A program made the translations under genes and the position numbers. Positions 10,983-21,153 of a stretch of DNA of 64,000 bases are shown one piece after another. The notes below the pieces were generated by a model. It did not search any database. It saw only the letters and a list, made by a program, of their open reading frames with translations, and was not told where the DNA came from. Numbering within the stretch: position 1 is the stretch's first letter; every line of letters begins with the position of its first letter. The DNA lies in contig CM028377.1 of NCBI GenBank assembly GCA_013146195.2, positions 168,371,824 to 168,435,823 on the forward strand, given 5' to 3'. This DNA comes from Codonopsis lanceolata (lineage: Eukaryota > Streptophyta > Magnoliopsida > Asterales > Campanulaceae).

Positions 10983-11150
10983 GGCCAATATCGTGTGAGA
11001 CACATATGCGTTAACCTAACAAAAAAATGTAACGAAATTGGATGAAATTACTAATTGCATCGAATGTTTAGTAAAGGGATGATTTTTAAGCATTTGAGAC
11101 CAATCCAAAAAAAAGGTGAAAAATATAGGAATGATTTGGGTAATTTGCCC
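10983..11150 (-). repeat. Right terminal inverted repeat of the Mutator-like element
   Basis: Partner of 5322-5496. It ends in GGTAATTTGCCC and is followed by the target duplication TTTATCGTC at 11151-11159. Confidence 0.8.
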
Positions 11151-11159
11151 TTTATCGTC

Positions 11160-11517
11160 ATCTAATTCCTTCCTTTTCATACTTAAAATTAGGGTTTGAT
11201 GATACCATTGCCCACCACTACAGCTAGGGCGGTAGAATTCGTTCAAATATCTCATTGAGTAGTTGGTTTATTGGCTACACCATTGTTGAGTTTATGAATG
11301 AAACGATGTATTTAGTTAAAAAAATTTGTGTTTGACTTTTACCAAGCACAAAATTCCTTTGACCAACAATTAGTTTAGTGCTGCGAGCAGTGATTAGTCC
11401 CACACTCAATGTCGTATGATCTCATGAGTGATAAAACAAAAAAAAAAATAAAAAAAAATTACCTCAAATAAAGAATCACACTTGAACGACGCAAAAATCA
11501 ATTAGCATATTCTAGTT
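11160..11517. other. Short spacer between two long-TIR elements
   Basis: AT-rich with an A-rich run at 11428-11460. I see no gene or element here. It ends in the left copy of the 19-base direct repeat at 11499-11517. Confidence 0.5.
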
Positions 11518-11834
11518 AAATTTAATTCTTAATTTGGTTACTCTATTACAATATTTTACAGTTCGATCACCCTACTTTATAAAAAATATCAATTTGATTC
11601 ATGAGATAGATACTATTAACAGAAATGATTGAAAAGACAAAGATACACCCTTAAAAACATAAAAATGCTAAAATATCCATCATCATCCCCGCTCCAACAC
11701 CTTTCTCTTTCTCTTTCGTTTCTTATAAAAACAATGAAATTGTCTTTGGTTTCTTATAAAAACAATGAAATTGAGAATATACACCATCCTGGATTCATCA
11801 CCAACGGTAGTGATCTCTTCACCTAGCATTTTAG

Positions 11835-12614
11835 CAGGGCCGGCCCAAGGGGGAGGCTGGGTAAACAAGGGCTTTAGGCTTCAGCCAATAGGATGCCTCA
11901 ATTTTTTTTTACTATTACTATTAGTACTAGGTTTCCTAAACTAAATGAATTGATAAACTTGCTAGCACATGAAATTAAAACAAAAATTATAAAAATAATG
12001 ATCAACTCAAAGTATTTTTCAAAGTAGATTTGAACAATTTAAAATATATCAAGATATTTTTGGTTTTTTTATTTAACATTGAGAAATTAAGATCATTGAA
12101 TAATGAAAATTTAAAAGAAAATTGTCTTAACCTTGAAAATTCATTAAAACATAATGACAACTCTGATATTGAGGGATTAAATCTATTTATGGAACAAAAA
12201 GATTTAAGAGAAATTATACAAGTGAAAAATGATACAACAAAGGACATACTTAATTATATATCAAGGGTTGATTCTTTTCTAAATACGGAGATCGCTTATA
12301 GAATAATGCTAACAATTCCAGTAACTGTTGTTTCGACAGAAAGAAGTTTTTCTAAGCTAAAATTAATAAAATCTTATCTAAGATCGACAATGTCTCAATA
12401 AAGATTAAGTAGACTAGCTTTATTATCTATTGAAAAAGAATTGTTAAGTGAGATTCGATTACAATAATTTAATAAATGATTTTGCATCTCAAAAAGCACG
12501 AAAGATAAACTTTAAATAAAAATATAATAATTTTAATAATAAATTATTATTTACTTTAAAAATGTCTCATTCTATAGTTCGCTTTAGACCTCCATAACGG
12601 TTGGGCCGACCCTG
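11835..12614. mobile_element. Short hAT element with perfect TSD and transposase remnant
   Basis: The ends are CAGGGCCGGCCCAA (11835) and, read inward from 12614, CAGGGTCGGCCCAA, matching at 13 of 14. The octamer CATTTTAG flanks it on both sides (11827-11834 and 12615-12622), a perfect 8-bp hAT target duplication. Its 780 bp retain only the 3' end of a transposase gene, so it is an internal-deletion derivative. It shares terminal sequence with the MITE at 13146-13594. Confidence 0.93.
12030..12401 (+). pseudogene. hAT transposase C-terminal dimerization region, remnant
   Basis: A 123-codon frame whose end carries the motif IPVTVVSTERSFSKLKLIK, the strongly conserved hAT C-terminal dimerization segment of the DUF4371/ZMYM-like plant hAT group. 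The recognisable region continues past the stop at 12401 in the same style (RLSRLALLSIEKE, to about 12460), so a premature stop has arisen. The BED finger and the catalytic D/D parts are missing. It cannot catalyse transposition, but it shows which family made the CAGGGCCGGCCC termini. Confidence 0.85.
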
Positions 12615-12622
12615 CATTTTAG

Positions 12623-13116
12623 AACGTAATCAGAATCACCGAGTTTGTCAAGAATCACTCTCCTACTGTAGCAGAGCGGAATCGGAAATTTCCGCTGACT
12701 TTACCACCATAACATCATCGGGAACGAAGTTGACGAATCCTCTCTTGGGAGTGGCCAGAAAAACAGAGGCTGTGAAGGCTTACAATTCTCGATCAACCCA
12801 ACAAATCTTGAATCAACTATATATTTACTTGTTCAATTCAGGCGAGAGGCAAGAAAAGGCGGGCTAAGTCGAACTCGCAAGAAAATCCGACCAGATCTGG
12901 AAGAAAAAAAGTGGACCTCGACCTATTTCTTATATCTATACAAATCAAATCAATATTTATACAATCCAAGACCATAGTTATCATCTCCGAGGAGGCGAAC
13001 CCAAACTTACCTTTTCCTCCGTTAGAAGTCGCAGGAAAAGGTGCCACGCACCCCACGAACAGGCGTTGGGGCAGAACTTTTTGCCAAAGATATCGAGATA
13101 ATTCACTACCTCGTGT
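12623..13116. other. Unassigned cargo of the Pack-MULE-like element
   Basis: About 490 bases between the hAT insertion and the RPL13a fragment. It is more GC-rich than its surroundings and includes short open frames (for example 12911-13210 +) that match nothing I know. It may be further captured sequence or the intron preceding the ribosomal exon. Confidence 0.4.
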
Positions 13117-13722
13117 GATAAGATCAAGGAGCTGGAGAAGAAGAGCAGGGCCGGCCCTGAGTTTCGTGAGGCCCATGGCAAAAAAAAAAAAGGGGGGGGG
13201 GCCTTTATAAAAATGAAATCATTTAAATTTTAAAAGTATTGGAAAAAAAAAACTTATAGCAAGATCTGAACCCGAGATCTTTCACAATCTACCAAATATG
13301 TTAAACGTTGGATCATCTATTATAGATTATAATTATTAACACATTATAACTTATATAAAGTTTACAGACTAAAAAAATAAGAGATTAAAACAAGTAACAA
13401 CACAGGATTCGAACCTAAAACCTCTAGGTTAAATCATGAGCAACTTAACCCACAAGTTAAGAGAATCGATTGTTAATCTTTTTGACACTTTAATATATAT
13501 AATAAATATAAGGTAGTACCCAAACATTTGCAGCCCTAAAAAATAAGGGGCCCATGGCGGTAGCCCCTCCCGCCACCCCCTAGGGCCGGCCCTAAAGAAG
13601 AGGAAGGAAAGGGCCCAGGTTATATATGAGAGGAAGAAGCAGTTGACAAAACTGAGGGCGAAGGCTGAGAAGGTTGCTGGAGAGAAGCTTGGCCCAGAGC
13701 TTGCGATAATTGCTAATGGGTT
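13117..13722 (+). pseudogene. RPL13A: Captured 60S ribosomal protein L13a (uL13) C-terminal fragment, split by a MITE
   Basis: Codons at 13117-13145 read DKIKELEKK. After the MITE and its duplicated octamer, the frame resumes at 13603 with RKERAQVIYERKKQLTKLRA and continues to about 13722 (KAEKVAGEKLGPELAIIA). Together these are the C-terminal helix of uL13, a structural protein of the large cytosolic ribosomal subunit. The last few residues diverge from the family ending and no stop is placed normally. The start of the gene is absent. It lies between long inverted repeats, so it is best read as host DNA captured by a transposon. Identification from memory of the family is strong; function is excluded. 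Confidence 0.82.
13146..13594. mobile_element. hAT MITE inserted in the RPL13a fragment
   Basis: Left end CAGGGCCGGCCCTGAG, right end read inward TAGGGCCGGCCCTAGG. A perfect octamer AAGAAGAG flanks it (13138-13145 and 13595-13602). It is 449 bp and noncoding, with a poly-A/poly-G slip at 13181-13200. Removing it with one octamer copy restores the ribosomal reading frame, which confirms both the boundaries and the order of events. Confidence 0.93.
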
Positions 13723-13995
13723 TAAAAAATTTATGAAATATAATTGGGGAAGATGGGGTGAGGGTGGGAGAACTTGACTAGCACGTGCAAATAGTTTCAG
13801 TGATTTTTGGGTTATCACACAAATTTTAGAAGATTCATTTCAAAAAATAGGTGGAGTGATCAACGTGATACTTTTTGTAAAGTTGGATGACAAAATTGTA
13901 AAAAATGGTAATAGAGTGATTTTATTGTATTTTTCGCGATAATAGAGTGATTAAATTAAGAATTAAGTCATTACAACAATTAGCATCTTTTAGTT

Positions 13996-15179
13996 GCCAT
14001 TTTGTCATTTTAGTTGTACATAGAGGTGACATTTTTTGTTTGTTCAGACCGTCTAATAAATAATGAGTACGAGAACACTTAAATTTTTAAGTGATTAATT
14101 ATGATGAGCTAAATGGACGCCCACTTGGGCACCCACGCTAAAACTCATTTTCTTACTCTTTCAATTTCTCTTCGATTTTTGCTCTTTCTGATCTTTCTAT
14201 TCGTCTTTCCGATATTTAACTGCATCTACCATTCTCTTCATTTCTTTCCTTCATGTTTCTTCATCATCGAAAAGAATGCATTGAAAAGTCAACTTAAGTT
14301 ATTTTGAATTTCTTTTTAAGTTTTTAATTTATTATATAAATTGGGAAATTCGTTTTATAGTAGAGCATGGATGAAATTGTCTTTGGTTCAAATCTTGTTG
14401 ATTCAATAGTAGAGCACCATCCTGATCATTTTGGTTGCTCTGTGTTCATATTTTCAGCAATATAATTTCATTTGATAAAGATTAATTCAACAAATGAACT
14501 GAACTCATTATGATAATTCAGGAGCTGTTGAAATCCAAGAGATCTATTCTATTGAACTTGTTCTTGTTATTAAGATGTCATACTAGCTCGGGCTAAATTA
14601 AAGTACAATTTATTAATATTTACCAATTAATATTTTTTGGCTGAAATATGTAACCCGTTTCAACCCCCAAAAAACAACAAGCCAAGTCGGATAGCATGTT
14701 ACCTAACTTTGAACTGATTGTTTTTATTCTATGAATGTATGTATTTTTTTAGGGAAAATTTAGATTAAGACAAGTCAACCCGTTTTAACACGATTCATTT
14801 TAACTTGACCCATTTAAGTCTATTGGGTTCTGACTCATTACTCGACCCATACTTGACCCAACTCATACAATTGATAAGCCTAATTTATATCTTAATTTTT
14901 AAAATCAAACATGGGATAACTTAGATTGTAACCTCACATTTCAAATTAGGAAATATCAAAGAGTTGTTTGTTTGTCTCTAGTATGCGCGCGTCTGTGTGA
15001 AAACTACACCTAGTACAACTACTTCGACAGCTAACAAACTATAATCTATATGCTAAATTCAAATCTCGCCAACTAATTACTTAATATTATTAAGAAGAGG
15101 TTAGGTGTAGACAAATACATATTGTTCAACCAACCTTAACAAATTTGAGTCATACTAGAACAATTATAGCTCACCGCGC

Positions 15180-15183
<4 letters not shown>
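13996..15183. other. Unassigned AT-rich DNA
   Basis: No gene found. The 64-codon frame at 14113-14307 (+) is hydrophobic and low-complexity. Words such as CAACCCGTTTTAACACG and TGACCCATTTAAGTC near 14775-14860 suggest an old DNA-transposon subterminal region, but no ends can be paired. Confidence 0.45.

Positions 15184-15247
<64 letters not shown>
15184..15247. repeat. (TA)n microsatellite
   Basis: About 32 uninterrupted TA units, next to a short GTGTGTA run. Confidence 0.95.
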
Positions 15248-15250
<3 letters not shown>

Positions 15251-15640
15251 GCTAGAATATAACTATTTCATCAAATAGATTTAATAGTTCATTTTATATG
15301 AAGGAAAAAAAGAAGAAAGAATGAGTACAAAGTTTAAAAAGAGAACAAAAAAAAAAAAAAAAACTAAGTCTGAAAAGGATGGAAGAAAAACGTTAATAGG
15401 AAACGGTTTAGATGAGATTTAGGAAGAAAAACATGAATAGGAAACGGTTAGATTAGGTTGAAATAAAAACAATTTAGATGAGATTTATATATGAGATAAA
15501 AACAGTTTAGATTAGATTAGGAATCTTCTTGACAGTCCTGATTCAGAGGGACACATGTGCCAGGCGGAATAAATTACAGCCGTTTGATATAAGTAAAAAT
15601 AATCAATCTCAGCCGCTCTTCATCCCACTGAGCTGTATTG

Positions 15641-15642
<2 letters not shown>
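15248..15642. other. Spacer between two TA microsatellites
   Basis: Contains a short imperfect repeat (AGGAAACGGTTTAGATGAGAT-like words near 15400-15510) and an A-rich run near 15345-15362. No gene is seen. Confidence 0.5.

Positions 15643-15708
<66 letters not shown>
15643..15708. repeat. (TA)n microsatellite
   Basis: About 32 TA units. It creates a spurious Tyr-Ile-rich open frame. Confidence 0.95.
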
Positions 15709-15711
<3 letters not shown>

Positions 15712-15821
15712 GTGAGATCACTGTATTTGTATCACCTCACTATTTTTGATAAATCTTTATTGTAAAATATCTACGTAGAGGTTTTAAAAACTTTTAATTT
15801 TATAGACATTAACCAATAATA

Positions 15822-16079
15822 CTCCCTCCATCCCTAATTTATTGTCCTAGTTGACCCGGCGCACCGTTTAAGAAAACCTATTTGACTGGATTATTAATAT
15901 TGGTTTAATGTATAGTTTCCTTTAAAGCCCATGTATATGTGGCCCATAATTAAAGTAGGGTGAAAAAGTAAGGGTAAAGTGGTAAAAGTGATGTTCTAAA
16001 AAGGTAAGTTTCAAAGTGGACAATTATTTTGGGACGGACGAAAAAGGAAAGGAGGACGATAATTTAGGGACGGAGGGAG
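15822..16079. mobile_element. Stowaway/mariner-type MITE
   Basis: 258 bp. Ends CTCCCTCCATCCCTAA and, read inward from the right, CTCCCTCCGTCCCTAA. A TA dinucleotide flanks each end (15820-15821 and 16080-16081). It is noncoding and typical of mariner-derived MITEs. A broken 5' end of the same family is at 61905. Confidence 0.9.
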
Positions 16080-16106
16080 TAATAGATTTACATAGCAATT
16101 TGGTTA

Positions 16107-17402
16107 CCCTACTTTCCAGCTTTTTTCATTAAGATTACTTTATTTTTTTCCCCTTAATTTGGTGATTATACTTGGCATTATATCTCACGTTCATCACTCC
16201 ATCCAACTTTTTGGATGTAATGCTTAACAAATTATTGAAAACTCGAAACTACCCTTAATGATTGCATATACAACTCACATGTTTTCGTTTCCTTTACCTT
16301 TGCCTTCATCTTTGCCTTAGTTCATCAGTTTACCAACGAAGGTTAAATTATGAAGTCGACTGCCTGCTTCCAACAATGACGAAGGCGAGCTAAGGATCTC
16401 CAATTCCAGCCCAGATTTGTTCGCCACTATAACAAATCGATATCCATGAGGCATGGGAGATCTATTTCGAGCTCAATTAAAGATAAAGGAGGTCGGATTC
16501 CAATTAAAACATGTTCAAATGATTTGATTGAAATATATCAAACTTCAACAAGGTTAAACAATAAAGTAACAGATACGGGTGTCGAGGTGTCGGTAGTCGG
16601 TATTATCCCATTGGCAAGGCCACTCTTGTCTCAAAGACGATGGATGGTCTATGGTGCCTTCTAAGATCAAGGTTAAACAAGAAGCGAGAACAATACAATT
16701 TGAATTTTACTCAATGTCGATTGCTAGGGTTGCGATTGCTCGCTGCTGCTAAGTGGCTATGTTGATGGTGGCAACGATGGCAGTCTTTTCATCCAGGATT
16801 GCATCGCCGCCACAGCAGAGAACCTTAACGGCCCAATTTCCAAATTTGATACCAGAAAGCAGGCAGAATCGAACAGAGTCCTCTCAATTTTAGGTCCAGG
16901 TCTAGGATAAGCTTCCAAGTACAAAGAGAAGCATCCCACTGCGAAATGAATCTGCCAGAAGATACTTTAAACCTCCGGAAAAAGCAAAATAAGTTAAAGT
17001 TGAGGCAGCGCCGCCATTAAGCAACGAAAGAGGCAGTCTGTATCACAATTGGGATCTGTTTGAGGCAGATTACGAGGAGATGCTACAACACCTTAAGATA
17101 TTTGTCTACCCAGATGCCTTTCATGAGGAACATGCCGCTACCGGTTCCCCTTTCGCTCACGTGTTCCATCCCCACCTAAACCCTTTCCATAATCCTAAAT
17201 TAGGAAACTACTTGAGCAAGCATGCGTTCAAGGCGATTCTGTTAGATGACGTACATTGCCTGGTCCAAAGGTTAGGGAGCATTTTTATCTTTTTCGACCT
17301 TTTTCGTCTATGTAACTAACGAAAATTACCCTTAATGACCTTATTGGCTTAGAATGCCAAGTATAGTCACCAAATTAAGAGAAAAAAAAAGAGTGATCTT
17401 AA
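16107..17402. mobile_element. Long-TIR element carrying a GT47/exostosin gene fragment
   Basis: 51 bases at 16129-16179 (TTAAGATTACTTTATTTTTT... to ...ACTTGGCATT) match the reverse complement of 17353-17402 at about 85%. The outer left edge (AATTTGGTTACCCTA near 16106) resembles the left end of the element at 11518, so the two belong to related families. The right outer edge is lost in a TA microsatellite, so no TSD can be given. The interior carries a host gene fragment. Calling it a Pack-MULE is inference. Confidence 0.6.
16993..17319 (+). pseudogene. Captured glycosyltransferase family 47 (exostosin-like) fragment
   Basis: An open frame from 16993 reads into LYHNWDLFEADYEEMLQHLK at about 17038-17097. 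It continues with IFVYPDAFHEE, SPFAHVFHPHLNPFHNPKLG and NYLSKHAFKAILL to about 17260, then loses homology. This is the start of the lumenal exostosin domain of plant GT47 glycosyltransferases, Golgi type II membrane proteins that build xylan, xyloglucan or pectin. The catalytic half is missing. Upstream at 16700-16990 there are fragmentary open frames with stops that may derive from the same gene's N-terminus. Because it lies between inverted repeats it is probably captured. Confidence 0.72.
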
Positions 17403-20200
17403 TATATATATATATATATATAACCTCTTCTATTGTTAATAGTAGAAGTCTTATATTTTAAAAAAATTACAACTAACATTACTTCTAACCAATGTAAGAT
17501 AAAATTCTTTTATTAATAATAAATGGTGAGAGTGAGATACAACTCTTCTATTGGTAATGAAATGTGAGATTTTCAATCTAATGACTTTTAAAACTAACAT
17601 CAATTTATAACCAATGTAAGAAATATTTCTTCTAATGGTAATATTAGTAGTGATGCATTTCATATTGTTTATAAATTGATGTTGGTTTTAATATTCTTTT
17701 GATAAAAGACTTCTACTTATCACCATAGAAGATATGTATCTTACATTGTTTAGAAAAAAAAAGTTAGTTTTAAAAGTCTTATATAAAAGATTTATAATCT
17801 TATTACCAATAAAAGATATGTATCTCACATTGTTTTTTTAAAAAGTTGGATTTTAAAGTTTTAGACTAAAGTCTCATTCTTACAAGAGATGTATCTCACA
17901 TTGGTTACAAAATATTCTACTATTATTACCAATAGAAGAGATGTATCCCACATTACTTAGAAATTGATATTTGTTTTAAAAATACTATTATTAATTACCA
18001 ATAGAAGAGATATATCATACATTGGTTTGAAAGTGATGTTGGTTTTCAAAATCTTTTGATAAAAGACTTCTACCATTATTACAAATAGAAGATGTATATC
18101 TCACATTGATTAGAAAATGATGTTAATTTAAAATTATTTTATATTATTACTAATAAAAGAGATGTACAATACATTGTTTTAAAATAAAAATTAGATTTTA
18201 AAGTTTTTTCACTCTTAGAAAATATGTATTTCACACATTGGTTACAAAATATTCTACTATTATTACCAATAGAAGAGATGTATCACACATTGATTAGAAA
18301 TAGATGTTGGTTTTAAAATTACTATTATTAATTACCAATAAAAGAGATGTATCATACATTGGTTAGAAAATGATGTTGGTTTTCAAAGTCTTTTGATAAA
18401 AGACTTCTACCATTATTACCAATAGAAGATGTATATCTCACATTGGTTAGAAAATGATGTTGATTTTAAATTATTTTAGATTAGATAAAAGACTTTTACT
18501 ATTATTAGCAATAGAAGAGATATATCACACATTTGTTATGAATTGATGTTGGTTTTAAATTACTATTATTACCAATAAAAAATATACACCCTACATTGGT
18601 TAAAAAGAGATACATCCTACATTGGTTAAAAAATGATGTTGATTTTAAATGTCTTTAGATAAAAAAAACTTTTATTTTTATCATCAATAAAAGAGAAGAG
18701 AAAAGATGTATCTCATTATATAGAAAGAGGTGTTGGTTTTATATTTTTTTAGATAAAAAACTTCTACTATTATTACCAAATGATGAGATATATTTCACAT
18801 TGGTTAGAGAGTGATGTATGTATTAAAAGTATTTTTATAAAGACTTATTACCAATAGAAAAGATGTATTTCACATTGGTTGGGAAAGTGGTATTAGTTTA
18901 AAATATTTTTAGATAATGTATCTCACATTAGTTACAAAGAGATGTATCTCACATTATTTAGAAATGAATATTGGTTATAAAAGTCTTTAGATAAACAATT
19001 TTTATGTTATTATCAATAAAAAAGATGTATCACACACTATTTAGAAAGATATATTTGTTTCAAAACTCTTTAAATAAAAGACTACTACTATTATTTTTTT
19101 TATGTTATAACCAATAGAAAAGATGTATCTCACATTGTTTAGAAAGAGATGTTGATTTCAAAAGCTTTTTTTTATATAAAAGATTATTATTATTACTATA
19201 GAATGATGTATCCCACATTTGTCAGAAATTAATTAATATTGGTTTTAAAAATACTATTATTACCAATAGAAAAGATGTATACCATATGGTTAGAAAGAAA
19301 TATTAGTTTTAAAAGTCTTAAACTTTTATTACTAATAGAAATAAAAAAATATCTCACATTATTGGAAAATTAATAATGATTTTAAAAGTCTTAAAATACA
19401 AATTTTAATACCATAAAGTCCAAAATTTAAGGTGTCTACTAACGTAGTTATATTAAATGCTTTCATTTTGATGGAAATTTATTTTTCTTTTCATTTTTGA
19501 CATTGATGATAAGAATTGTACAATATTGTTTGTATAATTACTATAACTATTGCTATTACTATTTTTTATAACAATAATTAATACTATATATTATTATTCT
19601 CAAGCATTCATGTGCGACTTTTTGTTTCATAATCATTACCTATTAATAATATGTATTAATAATTAATATAATAATGTGATATTAATCTCTTCTATTGTTA
19701 ATAGTAGAAGTCTTATATATATAAAAATTTATAACCAACATTATTTTCAAAACAATGTGGGATACAACTCTTCTCTTGGTAATAAAAGGTTAGATTTTTA
19801 ATTTAATAACTTTTAAAACCAAAATCAATTTATAACCAATATGAAATACATCTCTACTAATATTATCAATAGAAAAGATGTATTTTACATTGGTTATAAA
19901 TTGATGTTAGTCTTGAAAGTATTTTGATAAAAGATTTTTACTTTTATCATCATTGAAGATATGTGTATTACATTGTTTAGAAATAGATGTTAGTTTTAAA
20001 AGTCTTATATTATAGATTTCTACTCTTATTACCAATAAAAGATATGTATCTCATCACATTGTTTAAAAAGAAATCTTGGTTTTAAAAGGCTTTAGATTAA
20101 AGACTTTTTATTACAAATATAATAGATGCATGTATCTCACATTTGTTACAAAGTATTTTACTATTATTATCAACATAAACATTGGTTAAAAGTGGAGCCC
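17403..20200. repeat. Degenerate AT-rich tandem repeat field (about 2.8 kb)
   Basis: A loose consensus of about 70-90 bases recurs throughout: ACCAATAGAAGAGATGTATC, then TCACATTGGTTAGAAA, then GATGTTGGTTTTAAAA, then CTTTTGATAAAAGACTTCTA. A higher-order period of about 337 bases is visible: ACTTCTACCATTATTA occurs at 18066 and 18403 with matching flanks. A head segment (CTCTTCTATTGTTAATAGTA) occurs at about 17424 and 19686, each followed by roughly 250 bases in which the monomer runs in reverse orientation. No coding potential. It behaves like a minisatellite or an amplified MITE-like unit. Confidence 0.85.
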
Positions 20201-21060
20201 TAAGGGAAGGGAGCAGAAGAAGAAGGAGTAGCCGGAGTGGAGGTAGAAGGAATGGCAGTAGGAACTGCTTCGGAAGAGGGGAAATAGATGATGTAGCATC
20301 AGTTGTATCAGCTGGAGGAGAAGATACTAAGATACTGCAGTAACAACCTCAAAGACAGTCTTCTTTCCAGTTGGATGAAGAAGAACTTGAGAGATAAGTT
20401 CTTGTTGATCCTTCTTCTTCTTGAAGGCTAATCTGAGAGATGAAGAGAGAAATGGATCAGAGTCCTGTGCTATTCTTCAACAGTTTGTTTTGCTTTTGCA
20501 GCAGCTTCAACATTGTCTTTAGTTGGAGGAGGTATAGGAACAACAGGTGGCCTAGATATTTTTTCAACTGATTCAGGAATGGGCTGAGCTGTTGGTAGTT
20601 TCTCAACTGAATCTTCAACATCCTTAAGCACTTGATCAGCTGAAGTGGTTTCTTTTGAAGAGGAGTTGTCTTCAATGAAAGAGAAGTAGATGAAGTAAGA
20701 TGAGCCACAAACATTGGGCTTGGAGAGCTTGATTCCTCAGCAGCTATAGAATCCTCATTTGTAAGAGATTGAGAATCAAGTGGATCATTTGAAGATCCGA
20801 AGACTATCATAGTAGTGTAGGTGTTTGCTGGAGCTGTAGCTGAAGAGGCATGTGGAGATGGATTTAAAGTAGCAGGAAGGTCTTCACTAGCAGCTGGAGA
20901 TAACAGGATTGGCTCAATAGCTGGCTTAGAAGGTGGAGAAGGCTGAGAAGAAGTAGATGTTCCTCCAGCTTGTGACCTTTTTCTTAACATTGCCAAGTAT
21001 TGAGCATTTGCAATCTTCACAGCTGTGGAGATGTATTCCACTGCTTGTTTCTGTCTTAGC
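20190..21060 (-). pseudogene. Accessory-ORF remnant related to the Sirevirus third ORF at 48.8-51.9 kb
   Basis: A 194-codon frame (21041-20457) with an alpha-helical start (VKIANAQYLAMLRKRSQAGG) followed by a long Ser/Pro/Thr-rich low-complexity part. The same layout, a short helical segment then Ser/Pro-rich sequence, occurs at 50206-50448 on the minus strand in the third ORF of the Sirevirus-like element. I infer it is the middle of the same kind of ORF from another copy. It is cut on its low-coordinate side by the tandem repeat field and on the other side by the LTR at 21154. It encodes no domain I can name. Confidence 0.4.
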
Positions 21061-21153
21061 TTAAGTTTATTTTGGAAATTATAACCGCTTAGCTACCCTA
21101 TTTTTTAAAACCAGAAAAATAAACTTTTGTAAAATTCTTCCAATAATACTATC

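Larger units (their letters stand above)
5322..11150. mobile_element. Long-TIR Mutator-like element hosting nested insertions
   Basis: The left end begins GGGCGAATTACC at 5322. The right end, read on the minus strand, begins GGGCAAATTACC at 11150. The arms stay alignable for about 170 bases (5322-5496 and 10983-11150), both containing a CCCTTTACT word, a CATCCAA word and GTTAGGT(C/T)AACGCA. Flanks are TTTATCTTC (5313-5321) and TTTATCGTC (11151-11159), a 9-bp target duplication with one mismatch. Long TIRs plus a 9-bp TSD are the Mutator/MULE signature. No transposase is left. The interior is mostly a hAT insertion (5497-9844) and about 1.1 kb of noncoding filler. Confidence 0.85.
11518..13976. 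mobile_element. Long-TIR Pack-MULE-like element carrying an RPL13a fragment
   Basis: The left arm (about 11522-11601) starts TTAATTCTTAATTTGGTTAC. The right arm (about 13872-13966), read on the minus strand, starts TTAATTCTTAATTTAATCAC. The two keep matching through CTCTATTA and later blocks with indels. The element is flanked by a 19-base direct repeat with two mismatches: CAATTAGCATATTCTAGTT at 11499-11517 and CAATTAGCATCTTTTAGTT at 13977-13995. That is longer than a normal MULE TSD, so the exact ends are uncertain by a few bases. Inside are a ribosomal protein L13a fragment and two hAT insertions. The MULE assignment is inferred from the long TIRs and the cargo. Confidence 0.65.

Noticed and set aside
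15529..15765. Open frame with a Tyr-Ile run
   Set aside because: Created by the TA microsatellite.
17403..20200. CRISPR-like array
   Set aside because: Monomers are degenerate, contiguous and in both orientations, with no unique spacers, in a plant genome.
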